Numbered from the stretch's first letter, positions 12,746 through 27,369 are shown. The stretch is 64,000 nucleotides of DNA from Apostichopus japonicus (GCF_037975245.1 NC_092580.1:16318001-16382000), one strand, 5' to 3'. Numbers and translations are program-made. The notes: generated by a model not told the origin, from the letters alone.

Positions 12746-15700
12746 AGTTTTGAGGCCCCATAATTAATATAGTATGAATAAATTCAATGTTAAGAACCTT
12801 TAATACAGTTCTTTTGGAAAGTTTCACCAGTTCTAGAATGCCCTATATAAATTTGGAGGCAATATATAGAATTATAGATGACCTTAAAGGTAAACAAGAG
12901 TTCACCTGATTTTTCTGAAGGTGAAGTAAACATTTGTAAAACGAAAGGGATGAGAAGGATGTGACAGTAGTTCAGTAAAAATAAAACTGATGGTCATGGG
13001 TAAATGGGGGTACAAAGAGAAACAGGAAAATATGAGATAACCGTGGGAAGAAAATAAAGAAGGAAAAGAAAATAAGGTTACAACTATTTCAATAACTTTC
13101 ACTTTTGCTATGATAGACTTAAAGGGTGTGAAGACTCGCGCAAAACAACCCCGTCTAATGCCGGTAATCTGACCTAGTTTCGGAGGAGGTGTAACAGAAG
13201 TGTTAGACACCACCATCGATCCCAGAAAATACACACACACAGTTTGCTACCGTCGGTAATCAGACACTAGTGTACAGTCAGTACATACAGCTGCGGTCAA
13301 TACCCACAGCACAGTATACAAACGATACAGCGATGGACATTTCAGGTCCAGCTAAAGATAACAATTAAGGTATCACGTTTCATTACTGTCTGCATTTTGA
13401 AGCGACACAAACAAAACGTCACTTGCAATTGCAACAGTAAGTTAACTTTTTCAGATGGCCGCACGCTGTTTGGGGCGAGCCTTCAATGCCTTTAAGCCCA
13501 AATTATAGGAGGATAATTTTACAGATGAGGAAGACAAATGAATGTGATCATGCTTTGTCGAAGAACTGAAGCCTGTACTTCTCAAGCATATCAGATATAA
13601 TTGCTGACTGCTTAAAGCAGATGTTACTTAATTTTCGCTGTGCTCCTTAATCTAATCAATGTAGATATTTTACATCAGCATGTAGAGAGACATGTGTTAA
13701 ACCCTAAGTACTACTGTATGTACGATATGTGAATGGGATTTCATGTGGCACCTCCCACGCTACTCTATTCATTGATGTGTGTACTGAAGATTTCAGTGTT
13801 ACTTCAACAGATGAGACTAGCTGCTTGCTGGTTTCTTGACAAGATTGTCCAATTGATTAATGGGATAGAAAATTTATCAGCAGAGAGCTGTGACATTGCC
13901 AATATCTTGAGTAAATTCGTGATTGGAGCTCACAGTCAGTATCAGAGAGGTTGTTACGGTGAGATAGTACAGTGCCTTTCAATGTGTCAGTTTTATAGTG
14001 TTTTCTCAGTCGAGTGGTGGCCATCTATCCTGTGGGCTGTGAAAAGGTTTGTTTAAATAATAAGAATAAAGTATAACTGATCAATTACTGGCCATTGCTT
14101 GGTTCTAGGTTCACCTTTGAAGTTGGCTGCTATGATATGCATAGTTATTCTTGACCAAGTCGTTTGTAATACTCTTTTTCTCGCGTGCAAACTGTACATG
14201 CCCCAGAGTCCGTTTCTGCCTACAACGAATGTACTTGCCCACTGTATTTTACATGCCTGAGGATCTGTCCGATGCAAACGTCTTGGACATTTCTCCAAAG
14301 AGGGGCATGAACGTATTGGCAAACCACAAAATTTTTATTCATATTATTGTTACGAAATTGCGTGTCATGTGAGATCATGTTTCTTCCACAGCATTTAGCG
14401 GCCGTCTCGCAGTGTACAAACCAATCTAAGGCCGAGTGGCTGTTCACTGCGGGAGGCAGGGCTTGAATAAACATTTTGGGGGAAGTGGGCCCAAATGGCA
14501 AACCTGATTGGCTGCTTCGCATTTCTGGATTAAATTTGCCAAAATCAAAGGAAAACATAAGATAGCAAGGGAGAAATGTGTAAGACCCTAGTATCAATAT
14601 AAAGCGTTGCCGCAGGCGTTCTCTGGGCAGTACAGCAAATTAGATGCGGGGAAATAGCTTTGTGAAAAAGAAAGGTACAGTACACTAGGCTGTACATACT
14701 AGGGTCTTTACTAATGCGTAGTGTGTGCAGTCTTCTGAACAATTTTAAAGCTTAGAAGCAACCTTTTGTGGTTTTAACTCTGGTGAAATAAGATATATTC
14801 TGCAACTGGTATAATTAGCCCTACAGTATATACCAATTAAAAGCTCATTAATGACTTTCTTCACGTCAGCTGAACTTTTCATGAAAATTTGTGCTGGAAC
14901 ATTTTCTACATGACAACTTACATACTTTGCACAACTTGCAAATTTGAGGAGCTTTGAAAGACACCGAAAGTTTTCTATCCCTTGAAACATAAATTACAAC
15001 GATCAATTTTGATGTATAGGAGATCAGCTAATTGAGCTAAGAACAGCTCCAGTCGAGAGTGAAATTCCGGATATTTGGTGCATTATGTTACAGTGAAGAC
15101 AGGCAAGAGGACATCTTTAGAAACTGCATGGGCAGTCACGACCACAAATGAGCAGGACTTGATTACTTGACCCCCAAGAAGGAGTACGAAATAGCAAATA
15201 TATATGACTTATATTGCCCTTTCTTTTCTCCAAGTCTATACTTTTTCTTGCCCTAGGCCCGCCCCAAGTTGTGCAGCTGTTACTTTTTGCTTTCATTTAT
15301 TAACTAACAAGATTTGATAATGTAGATGACTGCATGAAGATGGTGGTGAGGTCTGTTTAATCTATTGCTCAGCTGCCAACCATGTCATCTTTACATGTTA
15401 AAAAGCGCTTTATTTGTTACCTATCTGTCTAGCTTATAGCTGTAATACCTGTAAAATATGTGTCATGTTGTAAATGTACAGAGTAATCCTGACAACCATC
15501 AAATCTGCTGAATTATGAAGGTTATATTCTTACTACATTTGAGGTGAACCTTGCATTGTTTTGATGTCCGGGGAAAGATTCACAAAACAAACTGAATTTA
15601 GAGAGAAAGCCTGCTGCGAGATGGAAATTGTAGGTTTCTTCCTTTGACCTACTTATACAAGCCAAAATTCCACACTTATGATAAAGAGAAAAAAAAAAAA

Positions 15701-17408
15701 AATAGCCTGAGAAAATTTACTCAGATTTAATAATGTCACTTTTGCAGTGCATGCATGCACATACTGTACACCGCTTTTTAAGCCAATTACCTAGAAGTGG
15801 TAATTTTGGAAAACCTTGGCTTCTCCTTAGCTTTTGTATTATATAACTGTGTATGTTTCTTTCAATTAAAAAAACCTAAGTAAAATAAAATTTGTAATGC
15901 AAAGTTACAAGAGACAGGAATGTATGAAAAATATACAATTTATGATGAAAATTATCCTAGTTCAGCACAGCTGCTTATATTTTGTAATGCACATCTGAAT
16001 TCTAAGACATTTACAAAAAAAAATCTGAAAAAATTAATAAAAATAGAAGCAATTTTGGGAGGTATTTTGATTGTTTTGCCTGGAGCAATTCCCTGGGATT
16101 AGAATTGCCAGTCTCTCTCATTTGAAGGATTTCCGTTACAGTGATTGCAGACAGCGTGCGCAGCGATAACTGTCTACTGTAGGTGGAATAACAATTGTTT
16201 CATAATTATCTTGGTATGAAAATTCAATTATGTACTGTATTTCGCTGACACACGTTTGGCACATTGGCATTTCATAATTTGATATCATGTAGAAACCAGA
16301 AATTCAGATCTTTGACACTTTTCCCAGTTTGTGTAGTACAGTGAAGTGACAAGAGATGTGTTTTTTCCTCTAAAGTATGTTATAAAGTTGAAATCATGTA
16401 CTGTGCATTTGAGTGTGCACAAATGTGACTTTCTATGATGAAAAGAAAAAACTGCAACACTTTTGTCAAACAGAAAGGCACTGCCAAGTGGTGATGAAAC
16501 TATGCACTGATTGCTATGTAAGAATCAATTCAATTGGATCTTTTTTGTTGGTGTTACTGTATGATATTATAAATCTTGTATGACCATCAAACTGATTTAC
16601 TTTCAGTAGCTACAGTACTGTGTGTCATTAATACAACTTTCAGCACTTTGATTATTCACAGTCAGTGGACACACAGAACATTGTGCGTAAATTAATGATG
16701 TTTTCTGAGACACGCTGTTAGGTTCAGGTACAGGCATGATAAAATCCAGAAAGCCATCAGGTTTAGTGATACCTCGAGAATGTAAACCTACCATACATCG
16801 AGTTATGTGGTTTATGTGAAATCCGTATTTACCTCCAAGTCTATTATGCTGTCCTATAAAGCTAAGTAGGTTTGCTGTAACCCAAGCAAGCTCATTTCAA
16901 TTTCATGGGTGGTAAACTCTTCATATTGTAAAAGAGCCTTCTCCCAACATGGTGCAGTACAGACACAGCTAAAATAATACGTTTGAGAGAGAGAGCACCA
17001 GCTGCTGCGTGGACTAGTTCTGAAGTAATTTTCAGGACCACATGATGCGAGTGTCATTATTGACTTACAGTACTGTAAATGTTCAATGGTTTCTCAGCTC
17101 CTGACAGAAACTTCATGTGTGTATGTGTACCATACTGCTGTAAATGTTATTTAAAGCAGTATATTGTTGAGTTTGTGTTTTTCAATTTTCAAGCATGGTA
17201 ATGTTATCTGCCGTATTGATAGTCATCAAACTCATTAAACTCTGTCAATGTTACTTCTGGAAGTAATTTCACATCAATTAAGATAAGAAAAATTTTTTAG
17301 TTTTCAAGGTTCAAATTTAAATCAGAAATCAATGTATAGTACTTAGGCTTATATTTAACTTTGTCAAAGTTACCTAATCTGCCAAAATTAGTAGCAATTT
17401 AGAACAGA
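12746..17408. other. non-coding, no gene seen
   Basis: ORFs up to 125 codons exist (for example 14220-14597 on the minus strand), but they lack any recognisable motif and overlap other ORFs in both directions. I see no SINE, MITE or exon here. TACTGTA/TACAGTA words are frequent. Confidence 0.4.
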
Positions 17409-17760
17409 GCCCTCACTTACCGAACATCACCAATATATATTAACAATGTGAAAGTGATTGGGACACTTTGCAGTTTCAAATGATGGGTTTCCAAATTTTT
17501 TAAAATAATTTTATCAAAAGAAAGTCATATCATGTTATTTAACATTTCATGTCACATTCTATTAATAACGCCAATTAAGTTTCAATTTGGCCCTCACTTA
17601 CTGAACATCACCAATATATACAGTAATAATGTGAAAGTGATCGCAAGGGGACACTTTATAGACTATTCAAATTGTGATGTGTTTAGATAGTCATATCCTG
17701 TTACTTAACATTTCACTTCATCCTATTAATAAGGTTAGTTAACATATATATCAATTTTCA
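17409..17760. repeat. two-copy ~181 bp tandem repeat
   Basis: CCTCACTTAC, then GAACATCACCAATATATA, then AATGTGAAAGTGAT start at 17411 and again at 17592. Both copies continue through GTCATAT, TTAACATTTCA and CTATTAATAA. Copy 2 carries a TACAGTA word that copy 1 lacks, but the alignment there is not a clean insertion. Confidence 0.75.
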
Positions 17761-20484
17761 CTTTCATATTATAATCTTCAAGTTTGTATCCATGGTAATA
17801 TACAATATCCCTAAGTGTTCCATTTTCCTGCTTTTGTTGGAAACCATTCTAACTGAGCACTGTAACTGCATGAGCCACATCCTACATTCATCTGTGTCAA
17901 GTGTTAAGTGTCAAGAAAAAAACGAGGAAAAATAAGAGAAAGAATAAAGAAACAATGAGAGAGCGTGAAAAGCAAATAAGACTACAAAAAAAAAAAAAAT
18001 GAGTTATACACCGTGAATGTTGGTATTAATGCAATATTTAAAGAATAACCTATCAGGTCTAATCAGGTGATCGCATTACCAGTGAACCATTTCATGGCCT
18101 GATCCGGGCACATTAACTCTTAGCTCGTTCTCTGATCCTCCCTGTGCACGGCGAGTGCTTTAGCGGAAGTATCTTCCAAAGGTATTGCGAAAGAGCAGCT
18201 CACAAGCAGGCGTACTAAATGTATAAAACTTTTCTGATGCTGTACAACACGAACACATGTATATGTAGTAAGTTGTCTTATCATAGAATAGAGTGTTGTG
18301 TTTCATTGTATACAATCGAATCGGCATGTTTCATGTACTGTACTTAACTGCACAAAGAAAGCTTAGACCTGGCCTAAACATTCTACATCTCAACTCCAGC
18401 AGCAAGATGGACGTTTGTTGGCTTGGAATGTTGCTATGGCGGTGAGAATGTCCCGCGAGGAAGTCGGCATTTGCGTAATGTAAAGGTCACGGTTGATCTC
18501 AGGCCACCTAGAACATTACATTACAAGCTTGATTTCATGCTCAGGGTCTGATCTTCCCCTTGCTAATATTAATATCGAAATATAAGATCTCGAGCGTAAG
18601 GTCTGATCGTGAGCAGCCTGAGATCAGATCCGGATCTAGTGTAAAAGCACTTTAAGCTTTCCATTATGAATCAGTCATCAAGACAACACACAGTAGGACT
18701 TCAGATGGGTATTGTGGATTCGGAACTGAAAGAGGAGGTGGTAGTAATGGGCACACTGGCCTGTGTGATGCCGTATGACCTACAATTAATAGACCAATAA
18801 ATACTGTAATTAGGGGTGCTGGGCTAACATGTTTACCAATTGTATACTGTAGATTGCAATACCTTCAAAACGAAACTGAAGTACGTATAGTATATATGTT
18901 GAGAGGAGACAGGTAAGCAATTGTCACTTATATATACCACATACCCACAAAGAGCCATGTTTCTGTAACCATACAGTCTAAACCAATTTTAAAAAAACTA
19001 CAATTTGTGTTCAGCTAGCAGTGTAAGACTGTATCTACTGTAAGTTTCATTATTGAAATTACTGTAAAGTGTTTCAGAATACATTAAAAATAAGTTTCCC
19101 AGTCAAGTATTTAGCAAAGTTACTGCAGCATTTAAGTGCAGCTCTCCTAAGTGCTCAACCTATTTTATAAGTTAGGGTTTGGTAAGCACTTGTGTTGTTA
19201 GTTACAAGAAAGCAAATTCCATCCTTCAAGGTCAGAAAATTCTGCTTTAAACAGCAGAATTAAAGCAAAATTTCCATACCCTTTAAGACTGAACCTTACA
19301 ATATCACAAGTGGAGGTAATTAAAACAAAGCCAACTATACAATTAAAGAATGATCCTCCAACATTTCATATTATAAATTTCTTAATTTTATTCTTTCTTC
19401 AACAATGCATACATTGACACTATATTTATAACTGTTTTCACCGTTCACAACGAGGCAAATATAATCGACTTGCGAGAGTTTTCTTGCAAAATATTAAAGC
19501 TTGATACACGAATCATAAGTCTGCAAATATACTAGTCAAACATATATGCCGTATGCTGTACACACCACTCTATCTAATTAGATATATCTGTTCCAAAATG
19601 GTACAGCAGCTTCTACAGATGCTGATCACTGTTGTACAGTATAGTATGCACCGTGGGGAAGGTTTATGTATGAAATTATATTTACCGTTCCATTTTGATG
19701 GACACTGTCAGTTACAGTGTGTATATATTGTGGCATTACAGTACCACATATACTTCATTATACTGTACATACAAAGATAGCCTTTAGTTGCTGTTAATAC
19801 TGTTACTAGTGATTGCATGGTGATAAGGGATGCAGAATTGTCACACTCTGTTAATTCACCCCACGGCGACCATTGGAATATTAAGCTTTCTTTGCATGAT
19901 TGCTCTTTCTTGATATCTACAAATTTTACAAATTATGGTGAGAGGTATCGAGAATGATAGAAGCTAAGTCTCAGTCTGACAGTCTGCATAAAATTACATT
20001 TCCCTTTGACAAAGTTCCTAAAATTTCCTTTACTAACTGCCTTTAACCCACTTATTAAGCTCATAATAATTTTCAATATTTTCAAAAATGAAGTATTTTT
20101 TAATAAAATAGGTCCACCACTTCTAAGAATGCTTTCAAATTGAAACTTGATGTGGTAAGTTGATGATTTGTCTGCTGTAACAAAAAATAAAAGTGAAACA
20201 TTTTGGTCTCAGTAAATCTGGTTTTACTGAGGATTGTCAGTTTTGTTCATGAAACCAATATAGCTCATAGTTTTCTTTCATCTACATAAGAGAGTATGTA
20301 TTCATATTCCAAGCAATCATGAAAAATATGACAATTGACATGAAACATTCCTCTCACATATAATTAATTCATATCCACAAACAAACTACTACTTGCCACA
20401 AAGAGTGAAGTGCGGCCTTCTTTTAATTGCGCTCTCAAGGTTTATCCGCTACAATATCACTGATGTCGTCCTTGTGCGTTTCAG
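17761..20484. other. non-coding, with a CpG-richer patch near 18060-18620
   Basis: Most of the stretch is plain A+T-rich DNA. Around 18100-18200 and 18400-18620 the sequence is more G+C-rich, with CG dinucleotides and TGATC/GATCAG words. It could be a regulatory or untranslated segment, but nothing decides this. Confidence 0.35.
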
Positions 20485-20535
20485 CTCCTAAAGATATCAT
20501 TTACACTGTTGTGAGGCCGATCTTGCTTTCTTCAG
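20485..20535 (+). other. candidate 51 nt exon of unknown gene
   Basis: A good acceptor (GCGTTTCAG) and a consensus donor (GTAAGT) flank 51 nt that are open in phase 1-1 and read APKDIIYTVVRPILLSS. The phase matches that of contactin domain borders. The segment lies 7.5 kb upstream of the contactin start codon, so it could be an upstream exon of contactin, part of another gene or chance. I do not recognise the peptide. Confidence 0.25.
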
Positions 20536-21534
20536 GTAAGTTTGTGCTTTGAATCCTCTCCGCTGGGAATTGCTTTGACGCTGTTACCGGGTGTAGTATT
20601 ACCCAGTCTGACAGGTACATGTTACTTGGTAAAGCAACCTGAGCATGTCACTTAACTGTAAAGACATAATAGTTGTAACCAGTTTAACTTCCATGTGAGG
20701 CTGACACCTGTATAAAAATGTACAGTCCATTTATATGGTGGTATATTGCACTGTAAATTGAGAACATACTTTTATTGCATAAATGCTGAATTGATCAATA
20801 AATGAAGGCCCATAGTTTAGAAGAAATGATGAAAACCTAGTGTAAGCCAGTATACTGTACTGTGCCGTACTTTGGTAATTAAGGTCTAGAGTATACTGTA
20901 TATTAATGCAGTCGTTTGTGTACATCTCGCACAGAATTGCACAGAACCTTGTACAATATGGGATTTTTACATACCTGTACATGTACTTTCTCTGATTTTT
21001 TGAAGTTTAGAATACAGTAGCACTGCTCCAAGCCATCTACTGTAGATGCAGCCCTCCATACTGATTATTTGCAGACTTTGCTCATATGTACTGTTGTACT
21101 GTATGCATAAATCAAAATGGTCTTGCAAGATGTACAGACTGCACACCCCACATAATGATCGTGAAGTATTTCCTGTTTGGTTGAGAAAACGTGTTGATGA
21201 GTCTCTGTTTAATTCAAAGAGCTAGTTATTGAGTATTGTACATCATTTCTAGGAGTTCATCATGAGGGATATAGAGTATACTGTACCCTGAAAGACATTA
21301 ATAATCTGTAATTTATTATGAACTATTTGCAGTTCTCTGCATGCCCTCAGATATACACTATTAAGTGCTGAGATCATCTCGAGTAGATAAATCATCCCAT
21401 CAACCGGCGGCAGTTTTCTTAGAAAGATGAAGTCGCTCAGGATTTTCTGTAATGCTTTTAAGAGCTTCTTTGACTCATTCAATGAAGTCAATGACACAGC
21501 AAGATGTTTCAGTTTTCTCTGACAGTGTGTAATT

Positions 21535-21540
<6 letters not shown>
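20536..21540. other. non-coding, no gene seen
   Basis: No supported exon. TACTGTA/TACAGTA words are especially dense here (near 20853, 20893, 21014, 21038, 21095 and 21280). Confidence 0.4.
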
Positions 21541-21544
<4 letters not shown>

Positions 21545-21578
<34 letters not shown>

Positions 21579-21580
21579 TA
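21545..21580. repeat. (TA)n microsatellite
   Basis: An almost pure TA dinucleotide run, preceded by a short CT run, gives spurious YIYIYI ORFs on both strands. Confidence 0.95.
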
Positions 21581-21759
21581 TGACAAAAGGTCATTTCAAG
21601 TTGTATCCAAGCTTTCCTTGAGCTTCAAGAATCCTAAGAGATGTAGAGTACAGACACCATCCAACATATTAATTTTACATTTAATGTTGAAATGACAGAA
21701 AACTTGTTTCTGAAATTGTTCTTTAATAAATTGTAGTTGAAAAATGTTGATTTAATACA

Positions 21760-22045
21760 GCAAATATTGACAGTGTATTGGTGAGTCATAATTTCAGGAC
21801 ATTTAGTGAATTGGAACTGGAAGACTTAAACAAATATTGCGTTTCTCAGAACTATGTACTTAGGTCCTTCGCTCCTCACTTACCTGTCTCCTCTGAACCT
21901 CACTTCTCGCATAACTGTCTCCTAGCAACACCACAATGAGACAATGTATTGAAATAAAATATTATCAGCAAGAGCTGACAGTGTTGTTTCGTGAGTCATA
22001 CTTTCATGGATATGTTGTGAATTAGAGCTGGAAGGACTAAAAAAA
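21760..22045. repeat. two diverged copies of a ~210 bp repeat
   Basis: GACAGTGTATTGGTGAGTCAT and its following sequence recur as GACAGTGTTGTTTCGTGAGTCA about 210 bp later, with GAATTGGAACTGGAAG versus GAATTAGAGCTGGAAG. Between them lies CTCACTTACCTGTCTCCTC, the reverse complement of a motif at 6285-6305 (GAGGAGACAGGTAAGTGAG), so part of this is a dispersed repeat. A shorter match lies near 18900. Confidence 0.5.
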
Positions 22046-25000
22046 ATGCGTTTCTTCTCTCAATTCAGTACAGCACTTATTAAAATAAGACCTTTCAGAT
22101 CAAATCAATAGACTTTAAATGGTTGTTAAATATTGTATTAGGTCTCATGAATGCACATTTACAGCCTGCTAGAACTGCCATGTTAATTAGAGACCTTAAA
22201 TCAAACATCGAGTGTGTTAGCAGTGCTATCATAGACTTTCTGTTATTCCATTTAATTAAAGGGACTAATATTCACTACTTTACAATGTATATCTATAAGA
22301 GTGAAGTTGAACGTTCACCACATGTCAATTGTTCCTTCACCGAGGCAGGCTCTTTAAAGTCGAGTGAGTCAACTCTAGATGTACATTGTGGTTGTAAGTT
22401 GATGTGCATGATTACTCACTAGCAGTAAGCAGGTGCTTTTGCTGAAAATTTGGCACCAATTTTTAATAGGATTTTGTAAGTGCATAAATTAGAAATGATA
22501 ATTTTTCATGGAAAACTTTTGTGGGGAGGGAAGATATAATTACGTTGGGTGTTAAGCGTGGGGGTGAAATGTTATACAACATGACCTGTAGACTTCTGTA
22601 TTTAAGTGAGTGTGTGAAAAGAAAGATAAAAGAGGAGTTCTGTTTGGTCAACTAGTTGGGGATTATTTAGATGACTTCCTGGGCGGCATTGTCAAACCTC
22701 TTTCATGATCAATCATTGATGGAAGGTAATGTCTCTCCATGAATGCTAACATTAAGGATCATGTGTGTACATCTATTAGCCTAGGCTTCGTTGACTTTTC
22801 TAACCCATGCTGAACTAAGAAATTGAGCCACTGTAGCATGACGTACCTTTCAAGCATGAGTAGCCAACTGCAACAAAAGTTGAAGAACAAGGCTTTTAGG
22901 TTTATTGTGCATGTGAATCTGTCAAACCGGGCATATATGTACATACATGATCCGGATTTAATGGGGTATGAGCATGTACTGATAAATAATGGATGAGATC
23001 CATTTTACTCTGCTACAGATCTGCCTTTCCAAGGACAAATTTGTGCCTCAATCTATCAATATTATATTCATATTACAGCTGTTTGCAAGGTCATATATAT
23101 GCTTTGTACTAGTGAATGTTATCCAAGCTGTATGTGGATGTTTTTTCCAACTCCTAATCTTTCATCTCATTCAGATCGCGGCGTCAGTATACTAGTCTAT
23201 TTATATCATCGTAAATCATTTATTATAAATCAATGTTTAGTTTCTCTCCAGATTCATGTGAAAGGGTCTTGTAGTGGCTTTGTAGATGGACGAAACTTGA
23301 ACTGTTATTTATCGTAAATCATAAATATATTTTGACTGTACAGTACTTGATCCTTTGAGCTATAAATGTTAACTCTGCCATAATTAATTCTATGTCCTTT
23401 CATGTTCATGGATGTATGTCGTCTTGGTTTCCCATTCATGTTGAACCTTAACATTGTCATACAAAACACGAAATGATTTTCATACATGTGCATAAAGCGT
23501 ATGTACTGTACATTGTTTGATGCTAAGAACTACACTGTTATGCAACTAGCAGTATATGAAAGACGCTCTCCAGGCAGCTGTGAAGAAAGAGTACAAGTGA
23601 CTCTTTCTTTATCCTGTGTGCTTTGGACATCTCACATAAATGCAATTTGAAGCTCTAGTAATTTGTTGAAGACTCCAGAAGGACTAATTCGTCCCGCAAG
23701 TTTATTACTCTGTGTTACACAGTCAGCTCGTTAATCATCGTGGTTCCGGGGACATCTGTTTATGGAAGCCAGATCCACTTTCAGGAATGAATCAGGCTTT
23801 GGTTATGATGGTCAGAGATTGCATGTATATGCTATTTGAGGGAATCGTAAAGCATAGTGCAGGGTAGATGGACATACGATGATTGATGAAGATGACGCTG
23901 ACAATTTCCTCCAAACAAAGTATGGGTCATGGGATTCAGGAAATATAATACTTGCAAAATGCCCTGTGCAGAGATAGCATATGAAAGGTCAACCATCATC
24001 TGGGGTTAGAAGACCAGCTTGTTTCTGTGAAATTTACACTGAAATAAATTTTCACAGAATGTTATGCTCGAGTTGTGTCCTTGTTCATTTTAATAGTTGT
24101 TCCTCTGGTTGCGTGTGAATGATCTTCTTCACACCTCAATTTACAGTTTTGTTGATCTAACAAGTAACGGTTGGTTAAGTGCTGATACTGATTTTGTAAA
24201 AAATTAAATTCACCCCTTACTTAAATCGTCTCCAAACAACTGAACACACTACACCTCTCTGTGCATGCTGTACATTATTTAATAATTAAACATTGACATA
24301 TATGGACTAGCCATTTCTGGTCTATTGCCTCCCTTATTTTATCATTCCATGGTGTTTAAGTGGTTCCCAATTTTTTTGTGAACCTTGATGAAGATTGTCT
24401 TAGGTTTTGGAGACTTCATGTACAGTAGGTGCATATATACAACACTTACACACTAGAATGGCATATTTACTGCACCCCTCTCTAACCTGTCTCGACTCTG
24501 CTAGTGCACCCTCCAATCTACCAAGACAACTGGTAACATATTGGCACTGTGCCCCCCCCCCCCTCACTCCCGTTGACTTTCCTCTGGGTCATTGCATCCT
24601 TTGCCATACTACATCATACCCATGTCATACCCTTCATCATATCCAATCCACATCATAAAGATTTCTGGCATTCTGATGAGATATCCACTACAAATTTGTC
24701 ACCCTCCCATTCGGACTCTCTGCTTCTCCAAGGTTCATTCGCCCTTGTCACACTGTGGTGACAGAACTCTGAATAGAGGCATTTGAAAATCCACCCTTTA
24801 GTATGACTGTGGTTCATTTTTTTGCCACTGCCCACTTCTTCACCTTTCAAGGTGATTAATCTGGATCGTTAGCCTGTATGTTAGGTAATCAATTCGCCAA
24901 GCCTAGTAAGGAAACGAGCTTGGACAAGTCACTACACAGCTCAAATTTCCTGCGATCTACCACAAAAGAGCGTATTAAAATGATTGAGGCAGGTAACCTA

Positions 25001-27047
25001 TTATGGCAGTGGTATTATAGGGCGCATTTTCAAATGGGATTCTATTCATCTACCTCCTGTAGACAATTGACTGATCCTAACCCACAGCTACCGTGATTTC
25101 ATATATTAAACCCTTATTTCTCACTCGAAAGTGTCTAGTTAAGAAACATTTTGGAAATTGTCATAACTTTTGTGTATCTTTCACTACCATAGATTCCATT
25201 TGTGGCTTCTGAAGACACATTTCCATCAGAGTACTTACCTTCAACCTCCTAACTATCCTTTGAAAGTTTTGGCATTTTTCTGACAAGTAGTTTCTACAGT
25301 ATGATATTTCACTTATATGGTCGTTTCCAACAAATTGAATAGAGATGATGTAATTCTACAGTGTTTATTGGCTTATAAGTGTCTTTATAATAATGTTTTA
25401 ATCATATTACACTTCTTGAACCCTGTAAGGAGGTTAGTATTAACATGGCTCCTCTCTTCATACAGGTCTGTCTACAGTCTACTTATTATGCACAGTTATA
25501 AACAGTGCCATACCACATCAACTAGTTGTCGCTGGTATCATTTTGCACTGCGACCCTAATTCATCCCGAAGCATTAATTCCAAACGTTTTGACCAGATCT
25601 AACTGCTCAGTGCTGCCTGCCTGAAAATTTTAACTGTAACAACTCATACGTAATTGAAACTGGCTGTAATCTAGAATGCCCCCCCCCCCCCAAAAAAAAG
25701 GGAAAAATCTAAGTAACTTTGTTTAGCAATGAGTCACCTTGCAGTGAAACGATACTTAAAATTAAGCTTGGATCATCTTCTGCAGGCGATCTCCATCTCA
25801 TTGAGATAATGCCCATGATGATGATGATCTGTCATTGCGTGTTTATCATTCATAGATAATTTATTACCTGCCTAGCCATTTTAAGTAAAATTGCTCTCTG
25901 CATCATGCTATATGATGATTAAGAAAGAGTGTTGCCTTAGTTACAGCTAATTACCAAACTAATTGGATCTCTCTGTGACTGGTAAGCGTGACTTAAGCCA
26001 TCAAATATATACAACCTATAACAGAATAAGTTTTAAGTCAGTGTGCTTTGGCTTCTGATAAGCCAGCAATCGACTTGTCATAAAAGAAAGACATATGAGT
26101 CTTCTTTTCTATATGCAGTCATCAGTTGAACCATTTGCTCCAAACAGTAATTAATGAATAGGGTACAGTATATGCATGTATACATGTCTCTTTGACATTT
26201 ATTTGCATACTTCTAAAGAGACCACTTAGAGTGACAAGTAAATTGCTAGTGCAAAATCGACTGAAAAGAACTGATGGAAGGACTCCCCTTTTAATTGACG
26301 TGATATAGAAACCTAATTTCTTGTCGCTTTTGGGTTTGCACTTACGTATCTCCTCGCAACAATTGAACACTTGATAGAATGTGACTTGAACGTTCTGGTA
26401 ACCATACACTTAGCACTGATCTCATTGGATAATATATCACTTCATATCTACATTTTTCCTTACTCTACCACCCAAGAATGGCTAAAAGCAGCTAGTAAAA
26501 ATTGCTAAAATTGTAAAAGTCAAATTTTAGATTTAGCAGTTTGGGAAGGTTTTCAATTTTGTCTTTTAATAACAATACTACATGATGAATCTCTGTACAA
26601 AAGCTGGGCACTGGAGCTTTGAATTTGTTTAGCAATTTGGCCATTTTTGCATACATCTTTTTTGTGATGCGATACCATGATTATTCCCCGTATCAAAGAT
26701 CTTTAACGTCATTGAATATCCTGCTACTAAATCAGAAATCATACAGTGTTTAAGCAAGTACATAGTGGATAATTATATTGGAAACAATTGTTATATGAAA
26801 AGTTAATAAAAACTGTTCATTAAAGGTACTTGTCACAAAGACATCTTTCTCTTCTTCTTCCCCTTACCGTATTCTGACCTACATAGGAGATAATGTAGAC
26901 TTGTTTTGTAATTAAACTCTGTACGTAAATTCCTGTTTTCCTAACAATGTATCATCATCTAGTATTGGACAAGTTATAAAGTTTCAATAACTCTTCATTG
27001 GGATGGCTTATTTCTAGCAATGGTGATAATCCTGTCATGAATACTGT
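22046..27047. other. non-coding, no gene seen
   Basis: There are homopolymer C runs (24550-24562 and 25680-25691) and several low-information ORFs, including proline/serine-rich ones near 24400-24790 that come from a C-rich tract. No exon, RNA gene or element end is recognised. Confidence 0.4.
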
Positions 27048-27369
27048 CAAAGGCGTTGGGGGGGGGGGGCTGCAGCCCCCCCAACCAAACATTTTTGTGA
27101 AAATTTGGGCAAAATGCTGAGAATTTTTCGGGCACCTACTGAAAGAAAAATAATTTGCAATGTGTTTTTCAACGATTAAACTGATATTTTTATGATCATT
27201 ATTATTGTTACGACTTCCCCAATAATTATAACCAATATGGAAGGGTAATAACACAGCAAATGATTGTATGTTATTGCCATGCGCGAAAAATTTTGGTTAT
27301 ATTTTCGGGCAAGTCGTTACAGCCCTCCCCCCCCCCCCCCCCAAATCAAATTGGGCTCCTACGCCTATG
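27048..27369. mobile_element. hAT-type MITE, 322 bp
   Basis: The element begins CAAAGGCGTTGG and ends CTCCTACGCCTATG, an imperfect terminal inverted repeat. It is flanked by AATACTGT (27040-27047) and AATGCTGT (27370-27377), an 8 bp target-site duplication with one mismatch. A G-run/C-run palindrome (GGGGGGCTGCAGCCCCCC) lies just inside the left end. It has no coding capacity. An 8 bp duplication with CA...TG ends fits the hAT superfamily. Confidence 0.75.

Noticed and set aside
14220-14597. 125-aa minus-strand ORF
   Set aside because: There is no domain pattern, it overlaps other ORFs on both strands and there is no splice context. It is likely chance.
17600-17640. TACAGTA in copy 2 of the 181 bp repeat as a third footprint example
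   Set aside because: Removing CAGTA does not restore the copy 1 sequence, so it is not a clean TA to TACAGTA change.
24400-24790. Proline/serine-rich overlapping ORFs
   Set aside because: They derive from a C-rich low-complexity stretch. Three frames are open at once, which argues against coding.
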